Shown piece after piece: positions 46,823-59,800 of a stretch of 64,000 bases of DNA. Source of the DNA: Membranipora membranacea (lineage: Eukaryota; Bryozoa; Gymnolaemata; Cheilostomatida; Membraniporidae); assembly GCA_914767715.1 (NCBI GenBank), contig OU612071.1, positions 7,175,493 through 7,239,492 of the forward strand, in the 5' to 3' direction. Numbering within the stretch: position 1 is the first letter of the stretch; every line of letters begins with the position of its first letter. The notes below the pieces were generated by a model that was not told the origin of the DNA, did no database searches, and worked only from the letters and a program-made list of their open reading frames with translations. The position numbers and the translations under genes were made by a program.

Positions 46823-49800
46823 TCAGTTCATTAAGGTCATTTTGGCAAATCTTAGGCTAAAATGTTGTCCTCTCTTATTGTTGAAATTTGGTGGCTCATT
46901 TGAAGTATAGAGTGATCACCCCATCTATCTATCTGCGTAAAACATTTTAGTTTCAAACATGTGGCTAGACTGCTTCACAGAGTAAAGGTGTACAAAGTAA
47001 ATTTTTTAACAATAGTCAAAGACAGAGTTTTTTACTCCTTTGTCAAGGTACCTGCAAGCTTTGTGTCAAGGGGAAAGTTATGTGAAGCTTGATGCCAAAA
47101 ACTCCTTTCATCTATTTGTCACAATTATAGGGTTCTGGAGAAGGAACTGAATTCAAAGTTTTTGATTACAGTAAAAAATAGAATATGCAGGCTCTCCCAT
47201 AAAATTTTCTTTTTGTACAGCCTTACTCCACAATAAGACTTTATGTTTTATGCTTAAATTACACCTAACTATTCTAGCCAAAATTGATAATGTGGGTATA
47301 GCTAGGAAGGCAGTATTGTGGAAGTTTTTACAATAGGATTAACTATTACAATCCTTGAATTATGCTGCCACAAAGTACCCTTGGTCTGTGCAGTCATTGA
47401 ACCTCAATTTTATCGAAAGGGCCTCATATCAAATGTATCTGCGGTCCATTCTCTATACTAATGGGCTTTGGTTGGCACCCAGGTGTGCTCCGACCAGCCT
47501 GCAAACAGAGAGCAACCTGGCGCAGATATTGTGGCCTGGCCACTAAGGCAAGGAATTTCGCCGCCCATGCTCCGGGATGTGGCTTGTGACAAGACATCTG
47601 ATTTAAATCAACCTTCAATTTTAACCAGATGTAATAAAGCCTTAATACATGAATATCATAAGAAGCAACAAGTCTTGAGACACAAAGATTACCCTCAGAT
47701 TTTGATATTCTAATATTACATTGCCTTTAAATCCTTTGGAAAAGATAAACAAGCACAACAGCAACAAATTCTTTCCCTGTAATGAAAGACACAAAATGCA
47801 ATACAACTGGTTGTTTACAATTAAGATTTCTTGGGGGATTAGAAAATTTACTCTGAGAAAACAATGTCTGTAATTGCTCTAAATGATATCTTCATCCAGC
47901 TTAGGTCTCAAATGTACTTGGATCGTTTCAATGCACTGCGTGAAGAACTGCTTCCAATTTTGTTTGGGGGCCATCGCAGACTTGTTGTTTATTGAGGCAG
48001 CCCACCTGTTTGGCTAACCGAATCCTCACAAGTAACAACATTATAACTTGTGTCAGTATAGATACAGTCCGAGGTCACGATTTAAAAAAAAATGTACAAA
48101 TTCAACCGTAACATGAATGATTTCAATGGTTATTTCAGGACTGCAATTCCTAAATGGTGATAAATACACCAAGGTCAACCATACAGATACCAGGTCACTG
48201 AAAATGCAGCAGAATATTTCACAAATAATATATGTGTATTATTAGGGGTGAGCCCTCCAGACACACAGTTATCATAATCCTATACGCATCCAGCATAAAA
48301 ACATTAGTGTTTTTCAATAATAAAAATATTGGGATGACATTCGTGTAAAATTTAAGCTCAAACATTTGGGTGTATTTTGAAAATGCTATCATTGAACAGT
48401 ATCCACTGAAAAAGCCAATTCCAAACCATTTTTCGGAATATAGAAACATACAAAGTGAGGATGGTATAGCATAAACACCTCTCCCCGAGCACCGTCTACT
48501 TGATTGTGCAATAACTCCCGGAAGAAGGTTTACCCGGCTAGCCAAGAGTGAAGTGATCGCAACCTTGTATCACTTTTTTAGAAGCATGGACCATGGTTTT
48601 GTTGAGTAAAGAGAGTGTGGATAATTGAATGTCGACAAGGTATCATGGTCGATTTCAAAAATGTAAATTTATGAGCAGCCAGCCACTAGAGCCTATTGAT
48701 TCAACATAATATGATATGATATCTTAGATGCAATATAATTGGTATAAAAAAACGGGGCACACTCAATATGGGCCAATTTTTGTATCAAAACTGGGGTTTC
48801 AGGCTCTGTTTATATAAATCAAAAATTCTATCGAAGTAAAAGTGCAGATCTGACTGGCTAAAAGTGCAATACTACAAGGCAAACAGAATCGGATAGAGAT
48901 TCTGGAAAATTCTGAATATGTATGTATACTGAAAACTTGTATCAATCAACAGAAATAGTCTTTCGTTTAAGTTCAGTATAGCATCTCCATTGTCATTTGT
49001 AAATTGCTCCACTCCTTTGATAAAAGGCAATTAAAATTTGTTTGAAACTATACACAATGGCATAGAAACTACAAATATATAGGCTCTTTGCACTGCCTTG
49101 CGCAATATTGCCACTGATGGATGAAATAAACACCATAATGAAAAAGTAAATCGCAATTTTAAATATGTTAAAAAAATATTTCAAACATGCCCTAAAAAGT
49201 TCATTTAGATAATCTGATGAACTGATGCTCTAAAAAAAACCAGATCTCTGTGAGTTACCATGTCAAAATGTAATTCTGCCCAAACAGAAAAAGATGAACT
49301 TGGAGATTTTTTGTCAGATTTGGAGTTTTTTGCAGAAAAAAATAAATGAATAGTTAGCTGATTGACTAACGATCCAGGTGACCAAATGTGGTTATTCTGA
49401 ATTAAAAACTGTAGGAAGGAGATAGCTTTTGGAAAAGTAAGGAGGAGATAACTACAACTGAGCATTTTTGACTTTAAATAACTGAGTATTGTCCATAGAT
49501 TTAAAAAACAGTATATATAGGTCATTGTGTGCTCCTGTCTATCCAATAATATGATACCTACTTTAGCCTCAGATCTGGGAATTTTATCAATCTAGACCAT
49601 AAGGCTGGGTGTCACATGACTGTTAGTAAAACGACCTTCCAGCCAATCATGTTCTTACAACATTGTGATTGGCTCAGAAGTCGTTTTACTCAGTGTGGCC
49701 TTCTTTCATTGGATACTTTCCGATGAGGTTAACATCATTAAAGGTAAAGTTGAGTAAAGTGTTAGTCATGTTTTATTAATTGTTGCACTACTACTTTTCT

Positions 49801-49847
49801 TCCCAACTTCTTTATACATCATACTTTCCAATCATACTAAACAAGAA
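46823..49847. other. Intergenic, no gene supported
   Basis: Frames of about 65-113 codons (for example 48219-48545 and 49205-49546, minus) have no recognisable motif and look like chance. A palindrome at 49625-49690 lies near the right edge. Confidence 0.5.
49625..49690. promoter_or_regulatory. Imperfect palindrome with inverted CCAAT boxes upstream of the THAP gene
   Basis: AGTAAAACGACCTTC pairs with GAAGTCGTTTTACT across 66 bases. Each arm holds a CCAAT box in opposite orientation (AGCCAATCA, TGATTGGCT). It ends 157 bases before the start codon of the THAP gene. It may be a promoter element or a tiny foldback repeat. Confidence 0.45.
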
Positions 49848-52800
49848 ATGCCTTCACTTTGTGTAAAATGTAAACAGGGTCCCAATGATGAGAGAAGACT
49901 TCACAGGTGAGTTGCAACAGCTGAAGTTCTACTCTACTTATTACTTTCTACTACTTTCTTCTTGACTGATTGACTATCTATGTCTACTCTATGTGAATTA
50001 AGTTCTCAAAGAGAAAAACAAATCATCTGCTATTAGAGATGAATGAAGTTAAGAACAATAACACCCAGGTGAGGTGAGGTAGTTTTGAGTACCAGTACGA
50101 CCCTCTCTAGGCTGAAGATAGCTATCCAGGAATTCTCTACCCAGGAGTTATCCTCTCTCAGCTTATTTATGGTGAGTTTGGTTAGCTAGATACCGTTAGC
50201 CTGAGAACCAAACCCTAGCCAGGTAACGGCCAGGTGTTCCACCCTTTCGAGATTTCCCGTACCACATGAGGTCAAGCTATTAGGTTATTTGATTTGATCT
50301 GTAAGTGGGGACTGTCAATATATATATAATAGATTGAATAAATATGAAGTCATCATCATTTGTCTGTCTGACTCTACTAGTAAACTAACTAATTATGATT
50401 GAGATGCAGTTACTCCTGTCCATGCAAACAGTCATGACTTCTAGTTTGCTCTCTCATGATATGAAGTTTATAATAGTTTGTTTATTTCCAAGTTTTCCTA
50501 AAGATATGGACGCCCAAGTCCAGTGGTGTAAAAACATGGGCATAGGGAAAGAAAATCTTCCACTGAGAGCTGTGCTATGCTCAGACCACTTCACGCCTGA
50601 CTGTTTCACGAAAACGGGCAAGTTCCACCGTGGTAAGCGTGTCTTACCGACATTAACAACCGCTGGTAAACGTCGCTGTGGTGCAGTTCTTCAGCCTAAA
50701 ACCCAGACACCGAGAAAGCTGCCAATCTCAAGAAACCTGAAATTTGTAAGTAGCCAACTACAATTTGTCAAAGTATGCAGTGTATAAACTACATGTATAA
50801 CTCACTCTAAATGCCTTCTTGAAGATCATCATACTTACTCCCAATATATTGTCCTTTGAAATTCGGCTGTTGCATCGTGCTTGCTTACCTCAAGTCAGTA
50901 GCCTATTCTGCTCTAATAAACTCATTTTTTCTACTTGTCATCAGCAAGCTCCTTTGATACCTCATCATTCATTACCAACCCAAACCATTACATCATCACA
51001 CAATCTGAACAGGGTAAGCCAAATAGTTATGCTCTAGAAGTCACTTTGGTAGTTGTATCGTCCCTTTTTTTGAGGACATACATCTTATCAGAAACATTTC
51101 TGGACACTTCAGTTTACTTTCATTTGATTTGTTAAGGTTCCTATTTCATCATTGTATTCATTGTCATAACTTGTTTGTCAGGTACTGTGTCAAGATAATT
51201 TAAATTGAATGGCGTCTCAACATTATCTACATTAGCTAAAATTATTGTCACAACATATTGAATGTGTATGCAATACTCTCACCAGGGTATATCAACATCA
51301 TCAATGAAACTGGTTATGGCATCTCCGTCACCTACTCAAACTATTCCTGTCCTTATCAAGCCTATTACCAACTCTATATCATCCATGCAAACAAAGACTA
51401 CTCAACTACAAAGTAACTTGGTTCTATCTGCCAAACCTAACCTCTCAACTCATGATGCAGCCACTATGGTAAGCATGTTTCCAAGTCAAACTTCACCTTT
51501 ACTGGCTCTATAACAAAGCAGTTTGTTGAACAAGAAAGTTAATGTAGAAACAAACTTTAGATTTTAATGAATCGTCCCCCCTCATTGTACCGAGAAATAC
51601 ACCGTATTGGTCTTAATCTAAGACTTCTCCTTTGTCATGTCAGTATCTCTTACTCTCAATCATCAGCAGTTGCAGTCTTCAAGACTCCTTATCACACCAA
51701 ACCAAACGAGCATAAGTTCATCAGAGGTGAACAGGGTAAGAAAACAATAAACTCTCTAGAAATCGGTTTGATAGTTGTGTCGTCCTTATTTTCTGTGGAC
51801 ATTCCTCTATCAGATATGTTTCTAGTTATTCAGTTAACTTCACTGTTATTTACCTAATTTTCTATCTCACTATTATCTATTCTGCTATCTGAGTATGGCC
51901 GTAGTCAGATCACTAACAGTTTTAAGTGTGGCCTGGTAAAAATTGGCACCACTCTACTGTTTTTGTTTTGGTAACAGGTGTTCATAGTCATCTGATAACA
52001 CCTACAACTTGGTTTCCTAATTAATCGTTTAATTCTTTATCAAAACTATAATCTTTGCTTCTCACTCACTTTCTCCAACCAGATAAAGCATTTGTCAACT
52101 CGGTCAAAAAGAATCATCATAAATTATTGGAAGAACTCAATCGCTGATGCAAATCTTCATGTCTATCCCTCCATTTATTTGCAGGAGTTGTCTAGTCATG
52201 TAAAAAAGGAGATAACTCCTATATATGTCTTATAATGCTTTGGGAATATATAATATCTATTATTCGTTCATCTTTTCTTCCTAGCATGCCTCAATACATC
52301 CTCAGTCAACCACCACAGGTTCATCTAGCAATAAACCTATGCCTAGATACATCTTCCTCAAGCCAGTATCCTTGAATTATACTTCACCGTCACTTCCCAT
52401 TCCACCCAGTACACCAGATACAAAGATGAGTGTCACTCCAATCAAGTCAACTTCTGCACTGCCAACTGATTCTGCTAAGAGTGATGAATTGGTAAGTCCA
52501 GAATGTATTGTCGGGGTCATGTTGTCTATGCAATGAATATTTGATTAAAGTTTTGTTTATTGCCACATTAGGTATCAATATCAAATAGAGTCTTGGACAG
52601 ATGTGAAGTTTGATCAACTAAAGTAAATTCGGAGTTGCTCATCCTCCACTGGTCATATCTCACACGAATCACAATCCTTCCAATACCCTACATCCCCAGT
52701 TTTCTCAAATACTTCCTTCTTGATTATGTTGATCTATGTTCATCCATCATTCACCAATCATATTTCTTAGAGCATACCTTCAACCTCATCCTAACTTTTC

Positions 52801-54089
52801 AGATTTCTACAACACCACTCCGTCCCACACAGAATTCCCCTGGCCTGTCCTCAACCCCTCTGGTGACAGTCACTCCTCAACTCGATCCTTCTCATATGGT
52901 TACTGTCACGCCCCCAACAATCCGAGTAATTGAAAAATATAAACTAAGCCCTGGAACAACACCTTTAATTTCTATGTCAACCCAATCTCACCCTTCAACA
53001 TTGCCCAACATCCCAAATTCCGCTACAACTACAAGCAGTAATTCAAGAGTGATGTGTCATTTACAAATTACTTTTCTGATTCAGCTTTGCAAAGAGCGCT
53101 CATCAGAAATAGGAAGCGATGCAGATTCGCGGAAGATGTGAGAGGATTTGCCCAACGTGTCCATTTCTATTCGTCAATGGCATACAAGGTTGTACGGGAG
53201 GTATTCAGTCTGCCTGCCCCACGAACACTGAGAAGATGGAGTGCTGGGATTGATGCATCGCCTGGATGGACAGACCTTTCTTTTTTCTCACTGAAGCAGT
53301 ATGTATCTACTCTCAAGAGGCCACTTCTGGTGACACTGATGCTGGACGGCATGTCTATCAAAAAACATGCATCATATGATAAGCTAAACGACAAATTTGT
53401 TGGGTGAGAATACGCTTCAAAAGTTTCTTCTTCATTGTTCAACTTATATTCCATTAGTCCAAACTTATTCATCATTCAAGTACTGGATGCTAGGGTAAAT
53501 TTACCGTTACATCCATAGATATCAAAAACCTTTTTTATACCTATGGTTTCATCTCATATGCTGGAGTAAATCATTTCGAACTTAAATGACAACTTGGTGG
53601 TATCAAATTGAACCTTCTTATTGCATTTGAATGCCTTTAAATGTTGATACATGGTTTGAAATCTTTTGAATGAAGGTTAAAAGTTTGTGCTCATTTGTTT
53701 TTAGAGCAAGTCATGACGGTAAAGGCCTTGCCAAGGATGCTCTCGTGTTCATGGCTGTTGGCATAAATGCACACCTCAAAATTCCGCTAGGTTATTTCTT
53801 GGTTAAGGGCATCTCCGCTGCTCAACAAGCTGATTATATCAAAGAGTGCCTTCATTTAATTCATGGGACTGGGGCTAAAGTTGTGGCATTCACCTGTGAT
53901 GGTCCACCAGTCAATATCAATACTCTCAAACACCTTGGAGCCAGCATCACTTATCCTGAGATGAAATCCACCTTCACAAACCCTGCTGACAACACTGAGA
54001 TTTGTGTGATACTAGATGCATGCCACATGCTAAAACTACACAGGAATGCGTGGGGGAAACTCCAGCTCATGTACAATGACAGCGATGAG
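49848..54089 (+). CDS. THAP-domain P-element-like transposase, C-terminus missing
   Basis: Exons: 49848-49906, 50493-50745, 50945-51013, 51286-51468, 51667-51735, 52285-52491, 52803-53403, 53705-54089. The first two make a THAP zinc finger: MPSLCVKCK, HSFPKD, QVQWCKN, AVLCSDHF, CF and a late RVLPT. The middle exons encode a long Ser/Thr/Pro linker. The catalytic part shows RNRKRCRFAEDVRGFA, SLPAPRTLRRW, LMLDGMSIKKHASYD, GLAKDALVFMAVGINAH, AFTCDGPPVN and VILDACHMLKLHRNAWGK, the order seen in P-element and THAP9 transposases. One frame change near 53045-53054 interrupts exon 7, so it is probably inactive unless it is a sequence error. The conserved part after the HMLKL motif is absent: the next exon runs into a hAT transposase. 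Confidence 0.8.
50945..51850 (+). repeat. Tandemly duplicated exon-intron unit in the THAP gene linker
   Basis: Exons 50945-51013 and 51667-51735 are both 69 bases, phase 0, start with CA(A/G) and end AACAGG at the donor. The introns after them are also alike (CTCTAGAA, GTTGT(A/G)TCGTCC, TATCAGA). One unit was copied about 720 bases downstream, lengthening the Ser/Thr linker. Confidence 0.65.
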
Positions 54090-54241
54090 GTAACATATCC
54101 ACATAACTTTTAGATCTTTAGATTGTTTCATGTATGTGTGTGTTTGTATTGATCTCATTACTGACGATCACTATGACTACTATCAATATGGATGATAAAA
54201 TTGCCAAATTATCCTTTATCCTTATAATGTTGTTTACTCAG

Positions 54242-57200
54242 ATTCGTCACAGCGTTACACAAATTAAATACATTGTTACTGCCTGCCCTCAAGTTGGTTA
54301 AGAAATTGGGCTATGAAGAGCTAAATGCGTCCTTATGTTCTAAGTCAGCTGTGAGTTATTATTGTGTCCCTTGTCGCCTATTTCCAACACAAGGAGATGA
54401 CAGAGGACGTAAACCTGAACAGTTAGTAAACAAGCCCTTTAATAACTGGAAGAAATTCTATGATAGAATAAAGCTGCACACCTCGGATAGTAACAGAAGT
54501 CATTTCCATTGTGTGGTGAGTCCTCACATTACAAATTTTACTGAAACAATTTCTATGAGTAGACATAGTTACAAAACCGCAAGTATTTTGCCCCAATGAC
54601 CATATTTCGCACTGGTACCAATAGCAGGAAGTAACATAGTGTTTACAGTACTAATGTAAGTTGCTGGAACTTACAATTCAGATATATTTTCAGACTCGCA
54701 TCGAGTCGTTCGAGGGTGTATTTAGCGGTCAAAAGAATTCAATTCAGGAAAAGCTGTCGAAGAGTCAACAGGAGACAGCTGAACACAACCAGCAGGTGTT
54801 AGAACGGCTAATTGAGGTCATGCGATCTTGTATATCGAAGGGAAGTGCTCTGCGTGGTCATCGAGATGATAGCATTCCTTCTAAAGATTAAGACGATTAT
54901 ATCAACTTGGGCAACTTCAAAGAAGCAGGGCCAAGTTTGATCTGGTGTTACAAAAACATCTGAAGAAGTGCCAGACAAGCACATATGCAGGCTACCTTAG
55001 CAAATATGCACAAGCTGACTTCGTAAGTGTATTTTTGAAGGAGCTACAAAGAAGCATCGTGGCTGAGTCACGAAATCAACAAGGGAAGTTCATCTTCGCC
55101 GTCTCAGCGGATGAAGTAACTGATTGCTCAAACACAGAGCAGCTGGCGATTTTAATTCGTACTGTACAACAGGGTGGGATAATCCGTGAGCGCCTAATTG
55201 AATACATTGATCTGGAGAACATAAGAGGGCAGACCATAGCAACAGCGATCATCTCGTGCCTGGAACGCTTAGGGTATGACATAGAGGACTGTCGTGGTCA
55301 GACATATGATGGTGCCTCTAACATGAGCAGGCATCTCAATGGTGCTCAAGCACATATCAAACATATTCAACCCAAGGCAGTATTCACTCTTTGCTGTAGC
55401 CATCGCCTCAATCTATCACTCAATGCCACCTCCACCGTACAGGAATTCCGTGTGATGATGGAGAATATCAAGAAACTGGGGACATTCTTCAAGTACTCTC
55501 CAAAAGGGTCAAACATCTTGCAAGGAATATTAGAAAAAGCTGACCCACCTATATCTGTTACAAAGGTAATTTTGCAAATTTTGAATCGAAGGGATGTACC
55601 TTTCATTAAAATATTACTCTTTCGCAACTCCAAAATCAGCCATAATAACAATGAAGCAACAATACAAGCCAAATCAGAGCTTTGAAATCCCGATCAAGTC
55701 CTTCTCTTGTCGTTATTTTAAAATTGACATGTGTGTCATAATTTTATCCAATCCAATAGTGTGTTGCAAATCTAAACCAGTTTTTGATTTTTCCACAACA
55801 TTCGCAGGTTTCTAATTTTGTAGCTTGAAATCTTCTTTCTCACCACAGCTGAAGCTGCTATCTACAACAAGCTGGGTAGAAAGACATACAAATCTGACAG
55901 AACTGATGACAATGTACAAATATGTACTAACAGCTTTAGAGGAGTTATCAGGTCAATGTCATGATACAAAGACTGTCTCTGAAGCCAGTGGACTTCTCAG
56001 CTATCTAAAGCGGCCAGAGTTTCTTGTGGCATTTGTGATCTCAGAACACATGTTAGGTTATACTAAGCAGCTAAGCCTTAAATTGCAAGGTGAGTTGGCA
56101 GTTCATTCTGTTGACTATCATAAACTGTGATTTCATTATCCAGTCGAGAGTAGAAGATCCTGCAAATTGATGCGTGCAGTTCACCTTCTCCTGATTGGCA
56201 AGCTGAAATATTAGGGAAATTAGTTATGCTTCGATCAAGAAAACATTGTATATGTAGGAGTGAAGTCTGTCAGATAGGTTTGAATGCAAATACAATGATT
56301 AACTCTGACTACGATTTTATATTGTTGTTAAGAAGTGTTGCTTTCTAATCGCATCTAGGATCTACCAAAGATATCCATAGTGCATATGGAGATGTAGGGG
56401 AGGTAATAGATGCTGTGGCTGCAGCTAGAGAGAGTGATGAATACACACGGCTGTTCCATGAGGTTGAGACCTTATATGGCGACCATGTGCCAATACCTAG
56501 AATAGCAAGTCGGCAGACTCTAAGGGCCAACCACTCAAGTGACACTGCAGAGGAGTATTACAAGCTTGCCTATTTTCTGCCCTACATAGACCATCTACTG
56601 ATCGACATGAAAAAGAGATTCGTACAGTCTCCAGAGCTTGTCAAAGGTGAGACGACTTCACATGTTCATGATTCTATCCAATCAGAATATAATTTCAATC
56701 CGCGACTCTTTAGTTGACACCATTTATTAAACATTATTTTTCATGTCATTGACTTCAATACGTCTAGTGATTAATAGCCGCCATAGAAAATATTTAATGA
56801 ACTTGCTTTGTATTCGTCTTTTCGTTTGTTACATAAAACAAGCTAGATTGCTTATTTAGGCTTCTACCTGGTACCCAGCATAATGTCAGCTACTGACCGG
56901 AGACATTATCTGGAGAAGGTTATGGAGATATGTGCTCTTCATAGAGACGATTTACCCTCTCCGGAGACAGTAGAGCAGGAGCTAGCATCATGGTATGTTA
57001 AGTACAAACAGGCAGGAACAGCCCTACCAGATGATTTATTGAAAGCATACAAGGCGGCAGAGGCTAGTGTGAATTACCCTAATGTCACATATCTCCTCAA
57101 ATTGTTTCTAACGATCCCTGCTACCAGTGCTTCTACTGAAAGAGCCAACTCGACTTTAAAATTTGTCAAGACACGACTCCGGTCTTCATTGAGCCAGGCT

Positions 57201-57332
57201 TCTTTAAATGCTTTTGTGCTAGGTTATAAACACAGGGACATTCTTCAGAGCCTCGATGGCAAAACTCTCGTAAATTCATTTATAGCAATGAAGAGAAGGA
57301 GGTTACTCCTGCTTAATCCACTAGCGGAGTAG
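54242..57332 (+). pseudogene. hAT-family (ZMYM-like) transposase, near-complete but broken
   Basis: Exons: to 54515, 54694-55565, 55849-56089, 56359-56646, 56860-57332. The first holds a TTF-type zinc finger (SYYCVPCRLF, NNWKKFYDRIKLH, HFHC). The second has LRGHRDD, QKHLKKCQTSTYAGYLSK, AVSADEVTDCSN (first catalytic Asp) and YDGASNMSRHLNGAQ with CCSHRLNLSL. The third has STTSWVERH. The last has the dimerisation domain LKLFLTIPATSASTERANST and RSSLSQ. In exon 2 a TAA at 54889-54891 replaces an expected sense codon, and a frame change near 54927 follows; the rest is open to the stop. Exon phases agree throughout. It lies directly after the P-element-like exons in the same orientation. The upstream end of the hAT unit is not resolved. 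Confidence 0.82.
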
Positions 57333-57674
57333 TGGCACCTGTCATGCTAATCATACCAACATTTCTGGCATCAATATTAATTCATGTTTTCTTTTGTTTT
57401 GGAGATCGATGGAAAGTATTATTAAAATTATCACAATCTCATCATATGTCTCATGTATATCAATCATCAGGTATGTAGCTTTACCACGCTTACATTAAAA
57501 TCTAGAGCTCGGAAATTTTTTGAATTCTTCAGCGGCCAAACCCCCAAGCTGATTTGACTACACAACACTTATTGACGATTTAGGTATGTCTGTGTTTTGT
57601 TGACCATTTGCCAGTGTGGCATAGCTTAGCTGATAATGTCCGAAATACCCCTCCTGAGCCCAAAATACACTCTA

Positions 57675-57790
57675 AAAAGCCTTGGCGGCCAGGGCTGCGC
57701 CCCGGACCCCGTCGGGGGTCTTACAGCGCCCCCCAAACCCCCAGCTGGGTTGGCTCAGGTGCTACGCGCCCTCGGCTGAGGGCACCTCAG
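57675..57790 (+). repeat. GC-rich island downstream of the hAT gene
   Basis: This segment is far richer in G and C than anything near it (GGGCTGCGCCCCGGACCCC, GCGCCCCCCAAACCCCC, GCTACGCGCCCTCGGCTGAG). It includes short self-complementary stretches. It may be part of a transposon 3' end; its 72-codon frame is not credible as a gene. Confidence 0.5.
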
Positions 57791-58045
57791 GGAAACACAA
57801 AAATTCCTGGTCAAGACCCCTATTGAATATACTGAAAATCCGCCCCTGATATCTATAATGACATAGTTTGATTAAGTGGCAGCACACATCGAGCATATTT
57901 GATAACATAACATAAATGTCAGCTGTTATGCATAGCTGATGATAATTACATTAGTGTTCATGGTTGAAGTATCATGGCATAAATTGGTAGAGAGTATGAG
58001 ATCAAGGAAAACAGCTGCTATAATAATATTGCCTTGCCACAGTAT

Positions 58046-58088
58046 GAGTTGTGCCCCTTCTTTCCCGAAGGGGACAACTCATACGGTC
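58046..58088. repeat. Short hairpin related to the dispersed hairpin repeat
   Basis: GTATGAGTTGTGCCCCTTC pairs with GAAGGGGACAACTCATAC across a short loop. It resembles the TATGGAGTT...CCCCTTCC hairpin of the repeats at 12-19 kb in plan and partly in sequence. Confidence 0.6.
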
Positions 58089-59456
58089 TAACAAAACTGT
58101 AATTTACAAGTCATTTAAACATGACGTCTAACAAAGAAAATTGCACCTTCGCCATCAAGATCGCGAGATAGAAAGGCGAGCAAATTAGTACAGGGATGAT
58201 TGATATTGTCAAGCAATAATCGAGAAGATGCAAGGGGGATTTTAACCTGAAATGCCCTTGACTGTCTTGTCAAACTCAACCAAGACATGCAAGTTTAAAA
58301 GACAGGCCTTAACCCCCCCCCCAAGTTATGTAAGTGGGGGTCAGCGTGTAGAGTTCATAACAGTCTAGTGTTATATATAAAGATGACCCAGGCAAAAAAT
58401 GTGGCAAATAATTAAATGAGCTGAATCCACTGATATAAATATTCATGGATAAGGAGCAAATATGTGGCCCTGAAAAAACTATGGCAATTTAATAATTAAT
58501 GCTACAGCAGACCCCTTACTTGAATTTTCAAAGCTTGTTAATGCAGAGCAGTAAAGCTGCTTCAATCCACACTTAGTCTATAAGAAGATCGGGATAGTCT
58601 TGGTACATGCAGTCAGACAGTGCTCAGAAAAATTCGGAGGTACATAAACAACACACACTTTTTGTTGCCAATATCTCTCATATAAGAAATTATGTTGTTA
58701 GGAAGTGCAAATGGAAATGGTTTACATTTTATACTGCGCTGCCAAATCGCAATGACTGCCAGCCAGGAATCCAACAAAGATCACTACCTGCTCAAATTGT
58801 TGAAACACAACAACGAGCCAATGAATAGATTTCTAGAAATGTTGTACTGTCTAGAAAGACTCTAGGCAAAGTAATATTGATTATTAGTATTATCAATATG
58901 ATACAATTAAAATGTTGACATAAAGCCTTGTGGGTATCAAAAGATTCAGTTTATATCGGAGGTGAATAATGAGATAAAACTTAAAGCAATTGTCTCGTCT
59001 GAGGAAGTATGCAGTATCATGCTATACAATGAGGAGGCAATGGCATCTAGGAGGCAATGACTAGGAGCACAGCCTTCCCCTCCCCCTACAAAGTTATTCA
59101 TCATTGTCAGGGGTGTATAGAACGGACTCACTCTAACTTCAGCAGCATGTCTTATTCCACCTCTTTTTCTTCACTATACCTTATTTGAATGTTAAATTTT
59201 ATATCCTGGCAAAAAGTATTTACATCGTATATTATGATAAGAATGTAAAGTACACATATTACTGCTGCGGGAGTACTTAAAAATGTCGACATGAGAAATA
59301 TTTCATCACTTAGCGCTATGTGCATCACCTGATAAGAGTACCAAATGGGCATTTCACTTGTTGTTATGATATATTATTGACGTAAGTATCTCTTATCAAT
59401 TTAATTTTGGCAAGGTCAGTAATTAGGACAACCTACAATTTCACAGTCTGTCATTC

Positions 59457-59800
59457 AAAATACATAACAAGATGGCCGCTGTTTGTGTCACACATCTGAA
59501 AATAGCACAGAATTAACCATTCACAGACAGTCGCTAAATATAATTCATGTGACTATCTCTTATCCGTGTGATTAATGTTACAGGAAAATATCAAACACAT
59601 ATCTACGATTTACGTCACACCCCTGATACAAAAATACAAAATACAAAATACAAAACAAGATGGCCACTGTTTGCATCACACATCTGAAAATAGCACAGAC
59701 AGTCGCTTTATATAGTTCATGTGACTATCTCTTATCCGTGTAATTAATGTTACATGTAAATATCACAAATATCTACATCTTGCGTCCCATCACTGATAAG
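59457..59800 (+). repeat. 188-bp tandem duplication
   Basis: Two copies begin at about 59457 and 59645. The landmark CAAGATGGCC(G/A)CTGTTTG occurs at 59468 and 59656, exactly 188 bases apart, followed in both by CACACATCTGAAAATAGCAC and CATGTGACTATCTCTTATCC. A run of AAAATAC units separates them. The CAAGATGGC core resembles a YY1 site. Confidence 0.8.

Noticed and set aside
48219-48545. 108-codon hydrophobic frame on the minus strand
   Set aside because: AT-rich sequence yields such Phe/Ile/Leu-rich frames by chance; no signal peptide logic or homologue recognised.
57608-57826. Pro/Arg-rich 72-codon frame
   Set aside because: It is the by-product of the GC-rich island and has no exon or homology support.
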